Part shown: in pieces, positions 48,965 to 61,372 of the stretch
How the letters are laid out: each line of letters opens with the position of its first letter
Position numbering within the stretch: the stretch's first letter is position 1
Assembly: GCF_000801105.2 (NCBI RefSeq)
Contig: NC_079514.1
Span: 26,948,293-27,012,292, forward strand
Direction of reading: 5' to 3'
Source: Raphanus sativus
Lineage: Eukaryota; Streptophyta; Magnoliopsida; Brassicales; Brassicaceae
Length of the DNA stretch: 64,000 nt
Notes under the pieces: generated by a model
Database searches by the model: none
What the model saw: only the letters and a program-made list of their open reading frames with translations
Told to the model about the DNA's origin: nothing
Position numbers and translations under genes: made by a program

Positions 48965-51287
48965 CTAATCGGTTTTAGTCTTCTCGAGCTTGATTTGGAT
49001 GAGGCAAATCTTCTTTGAAGTTGAATTCATCTCTGGTAGATTTGCATCATCATCTTTTCTTTTAGAGAGAGGAGTTGAACAATCTGATGAAAGTTGAGTG
49101 TTTTCTTTAATGGATAAAACCTGCCAAATCGTTTAAATGTAGAAATTATGTGTTAAAAATAAGCAAGTAGAAGTAAACATTAACAAACATTCACACAATA
49201 GAGTCAAGCTATTTTACACCTCCGGATGAGAAAGTGGAGGAACCACCTTCCATTATACTTAGTGGCTCGGATTGGGATTCAATTTTCTGAATGATATCAC
49301 CGGACCAGACTTCTATAACTTTATAGATATCTGCTGCATCTTAGCTAGTGGTTATTCCAAAACAGAAAGACTTTCCCTCTAAGGCAAGAACAGCTTGTGG
49401 TAAAAAATCGAGACTTTCATTCTGTAAAATTATCAAGTCAGTAGTTATTATTAGTTAAAAATGAAAATAATATAAAATGGTAAAATTAAAAACGAAAATG
49501 ATATATTAGACAATCAATAATATTACCTCCTCATATGAACCATCCCATAGGTCAACAGCGGCACAACCAACAATGCTTTTAGCAACACTCTCAAGCATCA
49601 TTAGTTTACATGTTCCAGTGTCATCCTCAGCAATCATATGAAGTTTGAATCTGAAACGTTATGTATAAAAAAGGTTAAGGACAAATTACTGATGAATGAA
49701 AATCACTCTTAAGAATAATTAATTTCACTTACCTTGGTTCAACATTAGTAACATTGCAATGACACTTAGGGCAATGGAATAAGGGTTTGTCTGTTTTGTT
49801 ACCCTTTCCAGTGATCCTAGTGGTACCATTCCAACATCTCTTACATCCAAAAAAGAACCAATTCCAGTCTGTATCAATTGCCTTAACTGAACATATGATC
49901 TTAGTCTTCTCGAGCTACATAATCAAAAAATAAGTATCAATTTTTTTAAACTGTATCAATTATAAGAATTATATTACAATAGGATAAAATTAATGAATAG
50001 CCCGACAGAGAATAGTTGATGTATATACGTAGCTAACCTCAGTATCATTGGCAAGTTCAGAGATCATTGTAATCCCAATATCATTCCAATCATCCACAAT
50101 ATTTATGATTTCTCTTTTCTCATCCTTCTTGTTAGCTAGAGCAAGAGGAAGTGGATTATCTTCTAGCCTATTAAAACAGTATAAGTATTTGTAAATAAAC
50201 TTATCTCTATTAAAACAATATAACAATCTAAAAAGAAAAAATAAACAAATTGAAATTTGACCTTTTTCTCATCTCCACAGCCTCAGCCACTGTTGGATTC
50301 AGATCCAAGATGGATGCATCAAATGCATTAGTAATTTGAATTTCACCTAAGATTTCAACAAACAGATATTTAGCATATTTTAATTTTTAAAAACAAAACT
50401 TTAATAAAAAATTTATTACCTCTGAAAGTGTTGATTTTGGCAAACCTTAATAACCAAACTTCGTTTGATTCTAGAACAGCATTTTCGACTTGCTCAGCAT
50501 ATGATCCCCAAAGACAAAAAGCCAAATCGTTACCACTGACAAAAAACATTTTCAAAGTCATCAAGTTTCAAACATAAGTAAAAACTCAGTTAGATTCCAC
50601 ATTATTTTATTACTCACCTGAGGTCTCTCATGCGAAACTGCACTCTCTTTCGATCTTCACCTTTGATTTGAATTATTTGAACGTCAGAAATGTCATACGG
50701 TTGACCAATTATGTCTATAATAGAAAAAAACATTCTCATTAGTTGATACATCAACTAAATGAAGCTTATAATATAAAAAAACATAAAAACATATACCAAT
50801 GAGAATGTTAACATCTTGAAGCCCCTTTAAAATGTTTTCATAATCAGCTAATGTCAAAAATATGCTATCATCTTGATGGTCGGATTTGCTGTAAACTGAG
50901 ACACCGGTGATAGTCATTTTATACTGATTATTTGTTGGTCGGAATTTCCCTTTGCCCACACCGGAAACCTTAAAGTTTTCAATGACTGCCCACTCTCCAA
51001 TACGAAGGTTACGCTCAGTCCGAAACATGTGTGATCTGCTGCATGATGCATGGATCTTAACACCCTGCAAAGAAAAGTTAATATGTTTTAGAAACTCAAA
51101 GTATAAAACAACATTTAAACTAAGGAGTAGAGCTTACAGTCTCATCAGCGAAAACCATTTCGAGTGTTTGATCATTAGCATAGGGAGGGGTTTGTTTCCA
51201 TGAATGAATCAGCTTAACCTGCACACGCGATTTAGTCAACCTCGGCTTCAAATTGTTTAGCAATGTAACACTCTTGTTTGTCGACAT
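48965..51287 (-). pseudogene. Helitron 2 RPA1-like gene, inactivated
   Basis: This copy is colinear with the Helitron 1 RPA gene. The ATG at 51287 starts MSTNKSVTLLNNLKPRLTKS, exon 1 ends at 51138 (ACT|GTAAGC), and exon 2 starts near 51064 (KIHASCSRSHMFR...GEWAVIENFKVSG). Later exons include IPGEVEN-like and WFFFGCK-type segments near 49850 with the zinc-binding cysteines (CHCNV near 49750). The frame ends KLEKTKTD at TAG 48967-48965. At least one nonsense codon is present: TAA near 49345-49343, in the exon matching GKSFCFGI. The codon corresponding to the Helitron 1 TGA is a sense codon here (ANDQTLEM). It would have encoded a single-strand DNA-binding OB-fold protein. Confidence 0.8.
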
Positions 51288-51341
51288 CTCTAACTTTAAG
51301 AAGCGTAAAAATATAGGAATGTGTAGCAATGCAATGTACAC

Positions 51342-51350
51342 TATATATAT
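51342..51350 (-). promoter_or_regulatory. Probable TATA box of the Helitron 2 RPA gene
   Basis: An ATATATATA run lies 55 bases before the ATG at 51287, matching the position of the TATA-like element in Helitron 1. Confidence 0.5.
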
Positions 51351-51352
51351 AA

Positions 51353-52236
51353 TGTTACCCTAAAACCCTGATAAAGAGAATATACCTAAGCACATTCTCG
51401 AAATAAAATCTTCTTATTTAATACCATATCAAATATTGTTTCCTAAACAACGACTTCTACACCTAAATACTCGCAATTAATAGGCGATATTTTATTTAAA
51501 CAATCATAAATAATTAATGTTGTACTCTTCACCAAGCTAAGCTTTAAATAATAGATTTCGAAAAATATCTCAATGATCTCTGAAATCGGAATTTTGAAAA
51601 GTAGGCAAGATTATAGGAAATACATTGAATATTTTGAGAAGTATGCGAGATTATAGGTAAACAAAGATATTATGTATAAGGATTGATTTTGAATTAAATA
51701 TTTTGAGTGATTATAGGTAAGAAGTTATTGTAAGCAAAGATATTATGTTTAAGTTTTGAATTTATTGATTTGCTTGATGAAAGATTAATAATTATGGATT
51801 GGTTCTCAGATTAATTATGGATTGGTATAGGTTGGTTTATCTCTATCAAATGAAAAAATATACATTGTTAGAATGTTCTTCAGAATATTAAAAAGCGTAA
51901 AAAATTGTTTATATATTTACGCTTGTTAAAGTTAATATTGTTGAAATGCTTTAAGCTGTTAGTAAAAAACTTATTTACCATACTTTCGTATATAAAAAGG
52001 CAGAGGAAGCTGTACCTGAAGACATATGGAGATTAAAGTTGTCAATAATAGGAGTTTTGATGGAGTTTGAGTTAAAAAACAGATTGAAGAGTTAAGCTTG
52101 GATACAGGATGAAGAGTTAAGCTTCGATACAGGATGTAGTGGTATGTAATATCCACTGCGATTTATTAATACACGATGTGCAGGGTATTAAAAAAGATAA
52201 GTGAAAGTAACATTGACGATTTTTCAGGGAGAATAA
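51353..52236. other. Helitron 2 spacer, nothing recognised
   Basis: AT-rich DNA upstream of the RPA gene and inside Helitron 2. A near-duplicate pair of GCGAGATTATAGG(A/T)AA-type strings occurs around 51605-51660 and TGATTATAGGTAAGAAG around 51710. No gene. Confidence 0.45.
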
Positions 52237-53655
52237 GGGGGATGTATTGAACTAATGACTTTAGGTGATTGTGGGATTTTGTCTAAATCCCTTGTTATTC
52301 AAATAGTGATTTTTAAATAGAACTTCAAATCATGTGTTATTCAACATGGAATTTGTATAAAACTATAATAAATCATTTAGAATCCTCTGTTATTCAATCA
52401 ACAATTTATAAAAGTTATATCAAATCTAGTGTTATTCAAAACTAAAGAGAATTTTAAAATTGAGATTTGTGAATAGAATTTGAGGAGATTTTGCATCATG
52501 TTTTAGTTAAAAACATCTCATACAGAATAACATCTCTATACGTGTTATTTGAAGAGAATTATGTTTTATCTCTCTCAATTATTTTCTTAAGAAAAAGTGT
52601 CGTTTATCTTTAAAAAAAACTCTTAAGAAAGATTCATGTCTCTCTCAGTTACATGCAAATCAAAATTCTGCTCCTTCCTCCACTTGAGATATCTTGTGGC
52701 AGAATCGTAAAACATCCTCTCTGGTTTCGACTTCGTCATCTTCATTATACATACAATTGCATTTACTTGTTTCTGTTGCAAATCAGTTGAACATGGGCGG
52801 ACCAATCTCAATACTTTAACATGCTTCTATAACCCCTAAACCTCTATGAAACCTGAATCCCTGATTCCCTCACTTGCATCCCGAATATCAATCCGACCGA
52901 GTAAGCCATTGTAGCAACGGGACGGAAAGAGCAAGGGAAAGTTCCTGGCTCTTGTTCGGTTTATCTCTTTTTGGAAGCTTTACCACCATCTGCAGTATAA
53001 ATGTTGATAGATTGGAGCTGCCTCGCCTTGGATCGCTACGAGCTGCTTTCTTTTTGACTCAGAAGGTCATAGTACAGGAACCAGTTCTTGTGAGTTTATT
53101 ATTTATCTCTTCCCTCGCATCTCTCTCGTTTTTGTTTCCAGATTGAAACCTTGATAAGTTGTTAGTAATAAACTGATGAATTGTATGATTCTCAGATTTC
53201 AAGTGAACATGGCAGATGTATCAGTAGTTGTGTCGAGAGAAGCTGCCAGTGCACATAGGTTCTTTTACCTTGTTGAAGAGAATGCACCTACCTCTCCATC
53301 TCTAAAATACTACTGTAACTCTTGTTTTTTGTTTCACTCAGTTAATGGTGGACTGTTGGTAATAAATTCTAATATATATTAATGACCACAAGTTTAAATT
53401 TCTTATGCATATACGAAAGGAAACCAATAAGCAAAAGTATGCAATCAGAAATAAATTGACGAAACTATTATACTCAAAATCACTTGAACAACTCTAAAAT
53501 TTATTCAAGATATCTTTATCAAATCACCTATAAATTTTCATTTGTAGTTTTAAAACTTCTTCAAAATCACCCAATTAACTTCAAAACTCACATAAATTCC
53601 ATTAAAATTAAAACATCCCAAAGTCTTCTAAAATCTCTAGTTCAATACACCCCCT
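52237..53655. mobile_element. PIF/Harbinger-like element, 1419 bp, TAA duplication
   Basis: The left end GGGGGATGTATTGAACTA and the right end TAGTTCAATACACCCCC are inverted repeats that stay similar for about 45 bases. TAA lies on both sides (52234-52236, 53656-53658). A subterminal motif TGTTATTCAA recurs four times within 52295-52440. Three-base TAA duplication and G-rich ends suggest PIF/Harbinger, but no transposase was recognised; frames at 52623-52811, 52874-53146 and 53176-53382 have no known domain. It is inserted near the 5' end of Helitron 2. Confidence 0.6.
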
Positions 53656-53807
53656 TAAGAGTTAAAACAAAGGCATTTAATAAATTGGTTAAGACAAGCA
53701 TTTTTTTAAGAATGTTATTAATATGTTCAGTGGCATAGTAGTGTAATTAACATTGAAAACTCACGGGCATTCCCTAAGTGTACTTCTCTTTTAATAATAG
53801 AGACTGA

Positions 53808-56554
53808 TTGATTTTAATCTAAAGATTCAAAATTATCTTTTTGTCTATCCTCATCATTTTTTCTCATTGGTGAATTTTTATTTTTCAAGGATCACAATTT
53901 ATGGTCATTAATTAAATAAAATCTAAAGACCAAAAATCATTCTCTTATTTTCTTACAATTGACGGGACTTAATTAGCCTCTTCATCTATCTCTCTTTAAC
54001 TCTTTCTTCTTCTGAAAAAAAAGCGAATCCGATGAGAGAGGTAGCAGCATGATGTCGGATCACCATACATAATACTGGAAGAGAGAAATCTTCTTCTCTA
54101 ACCGACCACGATCGAAGACGACAATCACTGCAATAGATTTGTCTCAGTTTTTTGAGTTTTTAGATCTATGTTGTTTATGCGACATATTTATCTCTTGATT
54201 CCTAATCTATAGACTCGTTTTTTTTTGTTTCTCTTTTGGTTTATGAATTCAATTTACGTTTGGATGATGAATCTTAAGCCTGCTAGAAGCTCTTTTGGTC
54301 GAATTGGTTATAACAAAGTCGTATTGTAACCATAACCCAGTATTTGATTATAACAAAGCCGTATTGTAACCATAACTCAGCCGTAACGTATGCATAACTC
54401 AACCGTAATTTGATTATACCTCAGCCGTAACGTATGCATAACCCAGCCATAAAGTATGCATAACTCAACCGTAACGTATCTAAATAGTATAAGTCAGCCG
54501 TAACGTTCCTATAAGTCAGCCGTCAAGTGTAATTTTTTCACGACGTTTTATATTTTGCACGGGAACAAAATCATTCCTTCTACTCTGAACACAATATTAA
54601 AACTTTAATCTTTTCTTAAATTTGAATTTCAAACCCTAAACCATATAACTATAAAGTTATAAAAATTATAAAGTTTATCTTTTGAACATTAAATATAATA
54701 TTTTTTATTATTTTAAGTTTAAGATTTAGGTTTAGAGTTAAACTCAGCCGTAAATATGCATAACTCAGCCGTAAAATATCTGAAAGGTATAATAAGTCAG
54801 CTGCAATGTTCTTATACGTCAGCCGTCAAGTGTAATTTGTTTTGCGACGTTTCGTATTTTGGACGGGAACAAAATCATTCTTTCAACTCTGAACACAATA
54901 TTAAAACTTTAATATTTTCTCAAATTTGAACCTCAACCCTAAACTATAGAACTATAAAGTTATAAAAATTATAAAGTTTATCTTTTGAACACTAATCTAA
55001 TATTTTTTATTATTTTAAAGTTTAAGATTTATGTTTAGATTTTTTTTTTTTTTTATGTTTAGATTTTAGGCTTATAGTTTAGAGTAAAACTCAACCGTAA
55101 TGTATGCATAACTCAGCCGTAAAGTATGCATAACTCAACTGTAATGTATCTGAATAGTATAAGTCAGCCGTAATGTTCCTATAAGTCAGCCGTCAAGTGT
55201 AATTTTTTCGCGACGTTTCGTATTTTGGGCGGGAACAATATCATGCTTTCAACTCTGAACACAATATTAAAACTTTAATATTTTCTTAAATTTGAACCTG
55301 AAACCCTAAAATATAGAACTATAAAGTTATAAAAATTATAAAGTTTATCTTTTGAACATTAGATTTAATATTTTTTATCATTTAAGGTTTAAATTTTAGC
55401 TTTAGCTTTAGATTTTAGGTTTATAGTTCAGAGTTAAACTCAGCCGTAACATATGCATAACAGCCGTAACAACGTCTGAAATAAAGTTATCATATTCAGA
55501 TGACGCACCATCTGAGTCATCAAATAATAAAATCAGCTTTCAAATTTATCATCTTCTTCATCTATTTCTTTGAGTTTTTCTTCCTTTGACACCACAAATC
55601 CAATGAGAGAGAGAGCAGCATGATGTCGGACCACCATACATGATACTGGAGGAGAGGAAGCTTCTTCTTCAACCGATATCATCGAAAATGATGACGAGGG
55701 CAATAGATCTGTCTCAGATTTTCAATTTTTTTAAATCTATGTTTTTCTAGACCCAGTTGCGAAAACAATAATTACCATCCTGAGAAAGATGCATTATAAG
55801 ATGAAGAAGATAGATAAAGAATATGAAGAATGAAGAATGAAAAATGACGTTGATCCTTATTTTACTATTGTAAAATTAGTGATGACATGACAAATCCAAG
55901 TAGATGACATGGCGGATGACATGAAAAATGAGTTAGTCAGTCGCCATATGAATATATAACTCAGTCTTGTTAAATCAGCCATCATGTAAAATGTAAGCCA
56001 ACCGAAACGTTAATACTATTTTAGTAATCAAACTTTTGCTAAAAAAATCAGCCGTAACTATCATGGAAAATAATAGGTCGTCAAATAAATCAGCCGTCAA
56101 ACGGATACTATTCTAGTAATTAATCTTTCGATAATAAACCAGTCGTAACTAAGCTGAGTTTACTGTAAATCTATCCAATTACGGCTGATTAATTATAACT
56201 CAGCCGTAACAACCTTCCATAAGTCGGCCGTAAATTTAATAACTCAGCCAGTCGATGTTCGTTAACTCAGCTGAGGAAACTTAACTCAGTCGTGTCTTAA
56301 CTACAACTCAGCCAAATTTTTCAGAAATCACACCGCCGATGTATAAGTCAGCCCTAACTTCAGTATGTAACTCATCTGTTATCGCATAAATCAGCTAGAT
56401 TTCGTCTTAAGTCAGCCGCGTTGTCGTCTTAAGTCAGCCGTTTTCTATTAAGTCAGCCGCGTTTTTTAATTCAGCTACAACTTAACACTAACTCAGCCGT
56501 AACGACGCATATTACGCTTTACGGCTGACTTAATGAAAATACGGAATCAAATTC
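53808..56554. repeat. CAGCCGT-motif region with 300-360-bp direct repeats
   Basis: The motif (A)CTCAGCCGTAA or GTCAGCCGT(A/C)A occurs about 17 times exactly as CAGCCGT, and many more times with one change, between 54290 and 56530. Three copies of a longer unit begin near 54519, 54818 and 55184; each starts GTCAGCCGTCAAGTGTAATT and continues through a GACGTTT(C/T)(G/A)TATTTTG string and a long TA-rich tail. A separate segment, GCAGCATGATGTCGGA(T/C)CACCATACAT and about 130 further bases, occurs at about 54040 and 55615. No coding frame of note. No termini were found, so the nature of the repeat is unknown. Confidence 0.75.
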
Positions 56555-56880
56555 CTACGTGGCGCCAAATTTTTGGAACAATGGCTTCCATGCCCTTACA
56601 TCTCATGTATCAATCCCCTATGCCCCCAAGAACTCTCCTATGCCCTTCATTCATTAAGCAAATGGTGTTTTCGAAAATGCCCTTTTTTATAAAAAAAAAA
56701 TTGAAATCAATGTTGGTTTGGTGGTGGAGTCTGGTTTTTGTTGGATTGGTATAATGGAATATGGTTTGGTTTTCTTACAACTTGGTTTGGTGGTTTGGAC
56801 TTTATAAAAAAAAATCTGAAAAACAAAATTAAAACCCCCAGCTCGATCGATTCCAGCTCCGCGTCGGAATCGGGAATGAA

Positions 56881-57108
56881 CCCAGCTCCTCCTCCTTTGG
56901 AATCGGAATCTCGCAGCTCCCTCCTCCTTTCCTCTCTCCCGCAGCTCCTCTATCGCCACCATCTGTCAGTGTAGACCAATCGGGTAATCGGGAACCCAGC
57001 TCCTCCTCTGGAATGGAAATCTCGCAGCTCCCTCCTCCTTTCCTCTCTCATGCAGCTCCTCTATCGCCACCATCTGTCGGCGTAGACCAATCGTAACCCG
57101 ACGGCTAG
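56881..57108 (+). repeat. 114-bp tandem duplication in the MULE leader
   Basis: CCCAGCTCCTCCTC...TCTCGCAGCTCCCTCCTCCT...GTAGACCAATCG occurs at 56881-56984 and again from 56995 with small differences (offset 114). It lies between the left TIR and the transposase gene and may hold the promoter or 5' UTR. Confidence 0.8.
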
Positions 57109-57501
57109 CATTCCGTAAGTTGGGGTCTCCATATTGAAGTTTCTTTAGTAGTTGTCTTGTGGTCTCCATCGTAGACCAATTGAAGGAATCCCCAATTGAA
57201 TCTAATTAGAAGTATGGAGTCGAATTGTAAAGTAAATTTGTATATAATGCATTTTGCTGGTGGAATGAGAGTGTATAGACAGATTTCGGTTCCACAGATT
57301 TCCCATCGTCCCTGAAACCTAATCCAATTTGTTCTTGATAATTGTAATAAACTGTATAACTCGGAACAACGGGTAAAACTGTAGATAACTGGAAAACTAG
57401 GAACAAATTGTACAACTGTAGATAACTGGTAGAATTATAGATAACTGGTATAACTTTGGATAACTGTAGTAAGTTTTTGGTGTTTTTTTTTGCAGGGTAC
57501 A

Positions 57502-58776
57502 ATGAGCTATCGCGTGAGATCGTTCCGCGGGAAGAATGTGGCGGTTCCTGATATACCTGGTAGTCCGGAAGAGAGCTACAAGATGATGTACAGCTATTTG
57601 TACATGTTAAAGCAACTGAATCCGGGAACAACAACATGTGTGAAATTGGATGAGGGATCTAAATTCAAGTACCTCTTCGTCGCCTTGGGAGCTTGTATTG
57701 AAGGGTTTACAGTTATGAGGAAAGTGATAGTTGTGGATGCGACATGGCTGAAGAACGGATATGGTGGTGTTCTAGTGTTCGTGAAAGCTCAAGATCCTAA
57801 TCGTCACGATTATCCACTTGCGTTTGCAGTGTTAGATGTAGAGAATGATGCTAGCTGGACTTGGTTTTTCGAGATGCTTAAGAGTGTTATACCAGACTCT
57901 TCTGAACTAGTTTTCATGAGTGACAGAAATAGAATAATGATATCCGCTATAGCAAACGTGTTTCATCAGGCTCACGATGGGCATTGTTTATGGAATTTGA
58001 AGGAAAATGTTAAATTGCATGCTTGTGGCGTCAGAAAGGATATAGTCGGGCATAGATTCATGGAGTTGGGCAGATATTACACGGTGGCTGACTTCAACTC
58101 AGCTTACGATTCGTTTAAGATAAGCTATCCTTCAGCCTACAAGTATGTTCAAGAACAAACTGAAAAGGACAGATGGGCGAGAGTTTTTTTTCCACGTGAC
58201 AGGTACAATTTGGATACAAGCAACAGTGTGGAATCAATGAAGAACGTTTATAAAGAGGAAACGACGTGGGCCTTGATACCAATGCTGGATTGCATCATCG
58301 GAAAATTTTCTGATTGGTTCAATCAACATCGGAAGGATGATGTTGCTGGATCAATTGATAGCAAACTGGTGCCTCTGGTTAAGAACTACTTGCACGAGCT
58401 ATGGCCTGTTGCACAAAATCTACCTGTGCGGAAGATTGATAGTTATGTGTTTGAGTACGAGATCACCGACACTGAAGGAAAGATGTTTTTGGTGAGATTA
58501 GTTGAGAGAAGTTGTACTTGCAAGGTGTGGGATTATGAAAAATTTCCTTGTCTTCATGGACTGACTGCTTACATATATTATACTACAACCGTTGGCAGCC
58601 GCATTCATATACATGAGCTGTGCTCAGAATACTACTGGTCAGAACTTTGGGCACTGGCATATTCCAGGACACTTTATGTTGTGCCGGAGAAGTCTTCTTG
58701 GAATGTACCGGATTACATCAAGGAGGTGAAGATCATGCCTCCGGATTCCTCCAGATCGCATCGCACGGAAGGTTAG
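57502..58776 (+). CDS. MULE transposase (DDE-type) with SWIM zinc finger
   Basis: The 424-aa frame from the ATG at 57502 (MSYRVRSFRGKNVAVPD) has no breaks. Residues about 70-175 form the MULE transposase core: VVDATWLKNGYGG (catalytic Asp near 79), DYPLAFAVLDVENDASWTWF, FMSDRNRIM (Asp near 141) and the HCLWNLKENV region. Near 335-355 is a SWIM zinc finger, SCTCKVWDYEKFPCLHGL (C338, C340, C350, H352). The N-terminal Mutator DNA-binding domain of longer transposases is missing. TTTTTTTTGCAG|GGTACAATG just upstream looks like a splice acceptor, so an upstream exon is possible. It would cut and join at the MULE ends. Intact frame plus TIRs and TSD suggest fairly recent activity. Confidence 0.88.
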   Translation: MSYRVRSFRGKNVAVPDIPGSPEESYKMMYSYLYMLKQLNPGTTTCVKLDEGSKFKYLFVALGACIEGFTVMRKVIVVDATWLKNGYGGVLVFVKAQDPNRHDYPLAFAVLDVENDASWTWFFEMLKSVIPDSSELVFMSDRNRIMISAIANVFHQAHDGHCLWNLKENVKLHACGVRKDIVGHRFMELGRYYTVADFNSAYDSFKISYPSAYKYVQEQTEKDRWARVFFPRDRYNLDTSNSVESMKNVYKEETTWALIPMLDCIIGKFSDWFNQHRKDDVAGSIDSKLVPLVKNYLHELWPVAQNLPVRKIDSYVFEYEITDTEGKMFLVRLVERSCTCKVWDYEKFPCLHGLTAYIYYTTTVGSRIHIHELCSEYYWSELWALAYSRTLYVVPEKSSWNVPDYIKEVKIMPPDSSRSHRTEG

Positions 58777-59835
<1,059 letters not shown>

Positions 59836-59842
59836 CGGAACA

Positions 59843-60406
59843 ATGACGCATCCAGACGAAGAGTACATGATGATGAAGGCAGCGAAGAGAGAACAAGACA
59901 TGCAGATGTTCGTCAACGATGCCCATCACAGGATCCCGAACAGGTGTCCTTGTGGGGGAAGAATGGTGGACGAGGTTGCTGCGGACAAAACGTTCGATAT
60001 TCTTCCTGGAAAAAGATTCTTCACCTGCGACAAGTTTGAGGTACTTCCCTATCAATAAATCTGGAAAATAAAATCGGAACTTTTCGATTTTCAGATCTGC
60101 TTGGAACTTAGATCTAGGGTTTATGAGTTATCTTTGATAGAGTTTATTTTGTTCTGGATTTTTTCGATTTACTGAGTTAGGGTTCTTCATGTTCTTCCTT
60201 TTCAATGTACTCAGTAAAACTAATAGTACTCAGTAAAACTAATAGTTTCGATTTTATTGTTTATGCAGGATGATGGACTCCACTTCCGTCAACCATGGGT
60301 CTTCGCGATCGAGGACGAGGTTAAGGATTTACTGACGCGTTACAATGAAATGGCAGCAGAGATAGCTGCGCTCAAGGACCAGCTCAGGCGTTTAACCCAT
60401 CCTTGA
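59843..60406 (+). CDS. Small GRF-like zinc-finger protein with coiled coil (MULE accessory gene 1)
   Basis: Two exons, 59843-60040 and 60269-60406 (GAG|GTACTT...TTATGCAG|GATG), 111 aa. The sequence MTHPDEEYMMMKAAKREQDM is followed by a Cys cluster, CPCGG (C35, C37), then LPGKRFFTC (C62) and HFRQPWVFAIEDE, which resembles a GRF zinc finger (C-x-C ... RFF-x-C ... W-x-DE). The usual fourth Cys appears replaced by His71. Residues 82-107 (VKDLLTRYNEMAAEIAALKDQL) form a likely coiled coil. The role is unknown; GRF fingers bind single-stranded nucleic acid in other proteins. It is on the transposase strand, 1.07 kb downstream of it, and has no in-frame breaks. Confidence 0.65.
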
Positions 60407-60982
60407 GATGTCGGATCTGGTATTTCTGTTTGTTGTTTATTCGGTGGAGCTCACAAGTCTTCTTTTGTTGTTGTTTTAAGACTTGTAAAAACTCGGAAAA
60501 CTCTATATGTTGTATGTTTGTTCTTATCTTGTTATGAACCTCTTGTTATGTTGTATGCTTCAAGGATTCCATGCGTTAAACTCGTTTTGTAATTTCGGAA
60601 AACAAACCATTATCTTGGTATTACTAGAAAAGCACATCAATATCTTCTGTATTACTAATTTCTTCGGTATAACTAAGATCAAATACGATATTGTTCCAAA
60701 TATCTTATCCAAACACTTGTTCTCATCTCAACCACACAACATCTCTCTTCCCTTCTCTCTTCCCTTCCCTCCCTTCTCTCTCTTTTCGATAGTCAAACTG
60801 GTCCAATTCGGAATCAAATTCCCGAATATAACGACCCCACCTATTACGTCTCTCTTCCCTTCTCTCTTCTCTTGGGAATTGTCTCCTTCTCTCTTGTCAC
60901 CTTTCAATCTCTTCCCTCTGTTCCTTTCCCTGTTCCTCTCCCTCCCTCTCTTCTCTTCTTCCCTTCTCTTACAAAAGTGAAG

Positions 60983-61372
60983 ATGGAAAAAATGAAGATG
61001 CAGAAAGTGAAGATGGAAGTGGCTTCCGGATCGTCGAGGAGGCAAAATTCTGGTCGGAGATTCTATATTTGTTGCTTACCGGCGAGTATAATGCAAGGTT
61101 GGACTGACAGAAACCCAGGTCAACGATTTTATGGCTGTCCGCGTTTTTCCAAAGGATGCAACTACTTTTCTTGGTTTGATGAAGAGGAAGGTACATATTG
61201 GCAAAGGCAGGCTTTGCTTCACGCCCGTGATGAGATCCGAGAGAAGACTAGAGTGATTGAGCAGTTAACTCAAACCATCTCAGAAATGAAAAGCAATTTC
61301 GAGAACAAAGGGACAGCGCATGACGAAAATGAAGATGAGATTGTTAGAAAGTTTGAAGAATTCTATCTCTGA
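60983..61372 (+). CDS. GRF-type zinc-finger protein with coiled coil (MULE accessory gene 2)
   Basis: Single-exon frame of 129 aa from the ATG at 60983. Lys/Met-rich start (MEKMKMQKVKMEV), then a GRF zinc finger at about residues 30-67: FYICCLPA, PGQRFYGCPRF, SKGCNYFSWFDEE (C30 or C31, C52, C59). The C-terminal half, ALLHARDEIREKTRVIEQL and onwards, is a probable coiled coil. Similar architecture to the gene at 59843, so the two may be diverged paralogs or partners. The frame also opens further upstream (to 60872), but the upstream part is a CT-rich leader. A short 5' leader of CT-rich sequence (60720-60980) precedes it. Confidence 0.7.
   Translation: MEKMKMQKVKMEVASGSSRRQNSGRRFYICCLPASIMQGWTDRNPGQRFYGCPRFSKGCNYFSWFDEEEGTYWQRQALLHARDEIREKTRVIEQLTQTISEMKSNFENKGTAHDENEDEIVRKFEEFYL

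Larger units (their letters stand above)
36755..53807 (-). mobile_element. Helitron 2 (about 17.05 kb with insertions), same family, decayed
   Basis: On the minus strand the 5' end is TCAGTCTCTATTATTAAAAG (from 53807, host A at 53808). The 3' end is a hairpin (36765-36784) followed by CATGGTCTAG with CTAG at 36755-36758 and host T at 36754 (plus-strand A). Gene order is RPA then Rep-helicase, as in Helitron 1, and proteins and terminal hairpin are clearly of the same family. It contains an LTR element (45512-48597) and a Harbinger-like element (52237-53655). Without these it would be about 12.5 kb, close to the 12.36 kb of Helitron 1. The exact 5' base could be a few bases inward. Confidence 0.82.

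Noticed and set aside
60728..61196. Minus-strand frames across the second GRF gene
   Set aside because: They are antisense to the CT-rich leader and zinc-finger coding region.
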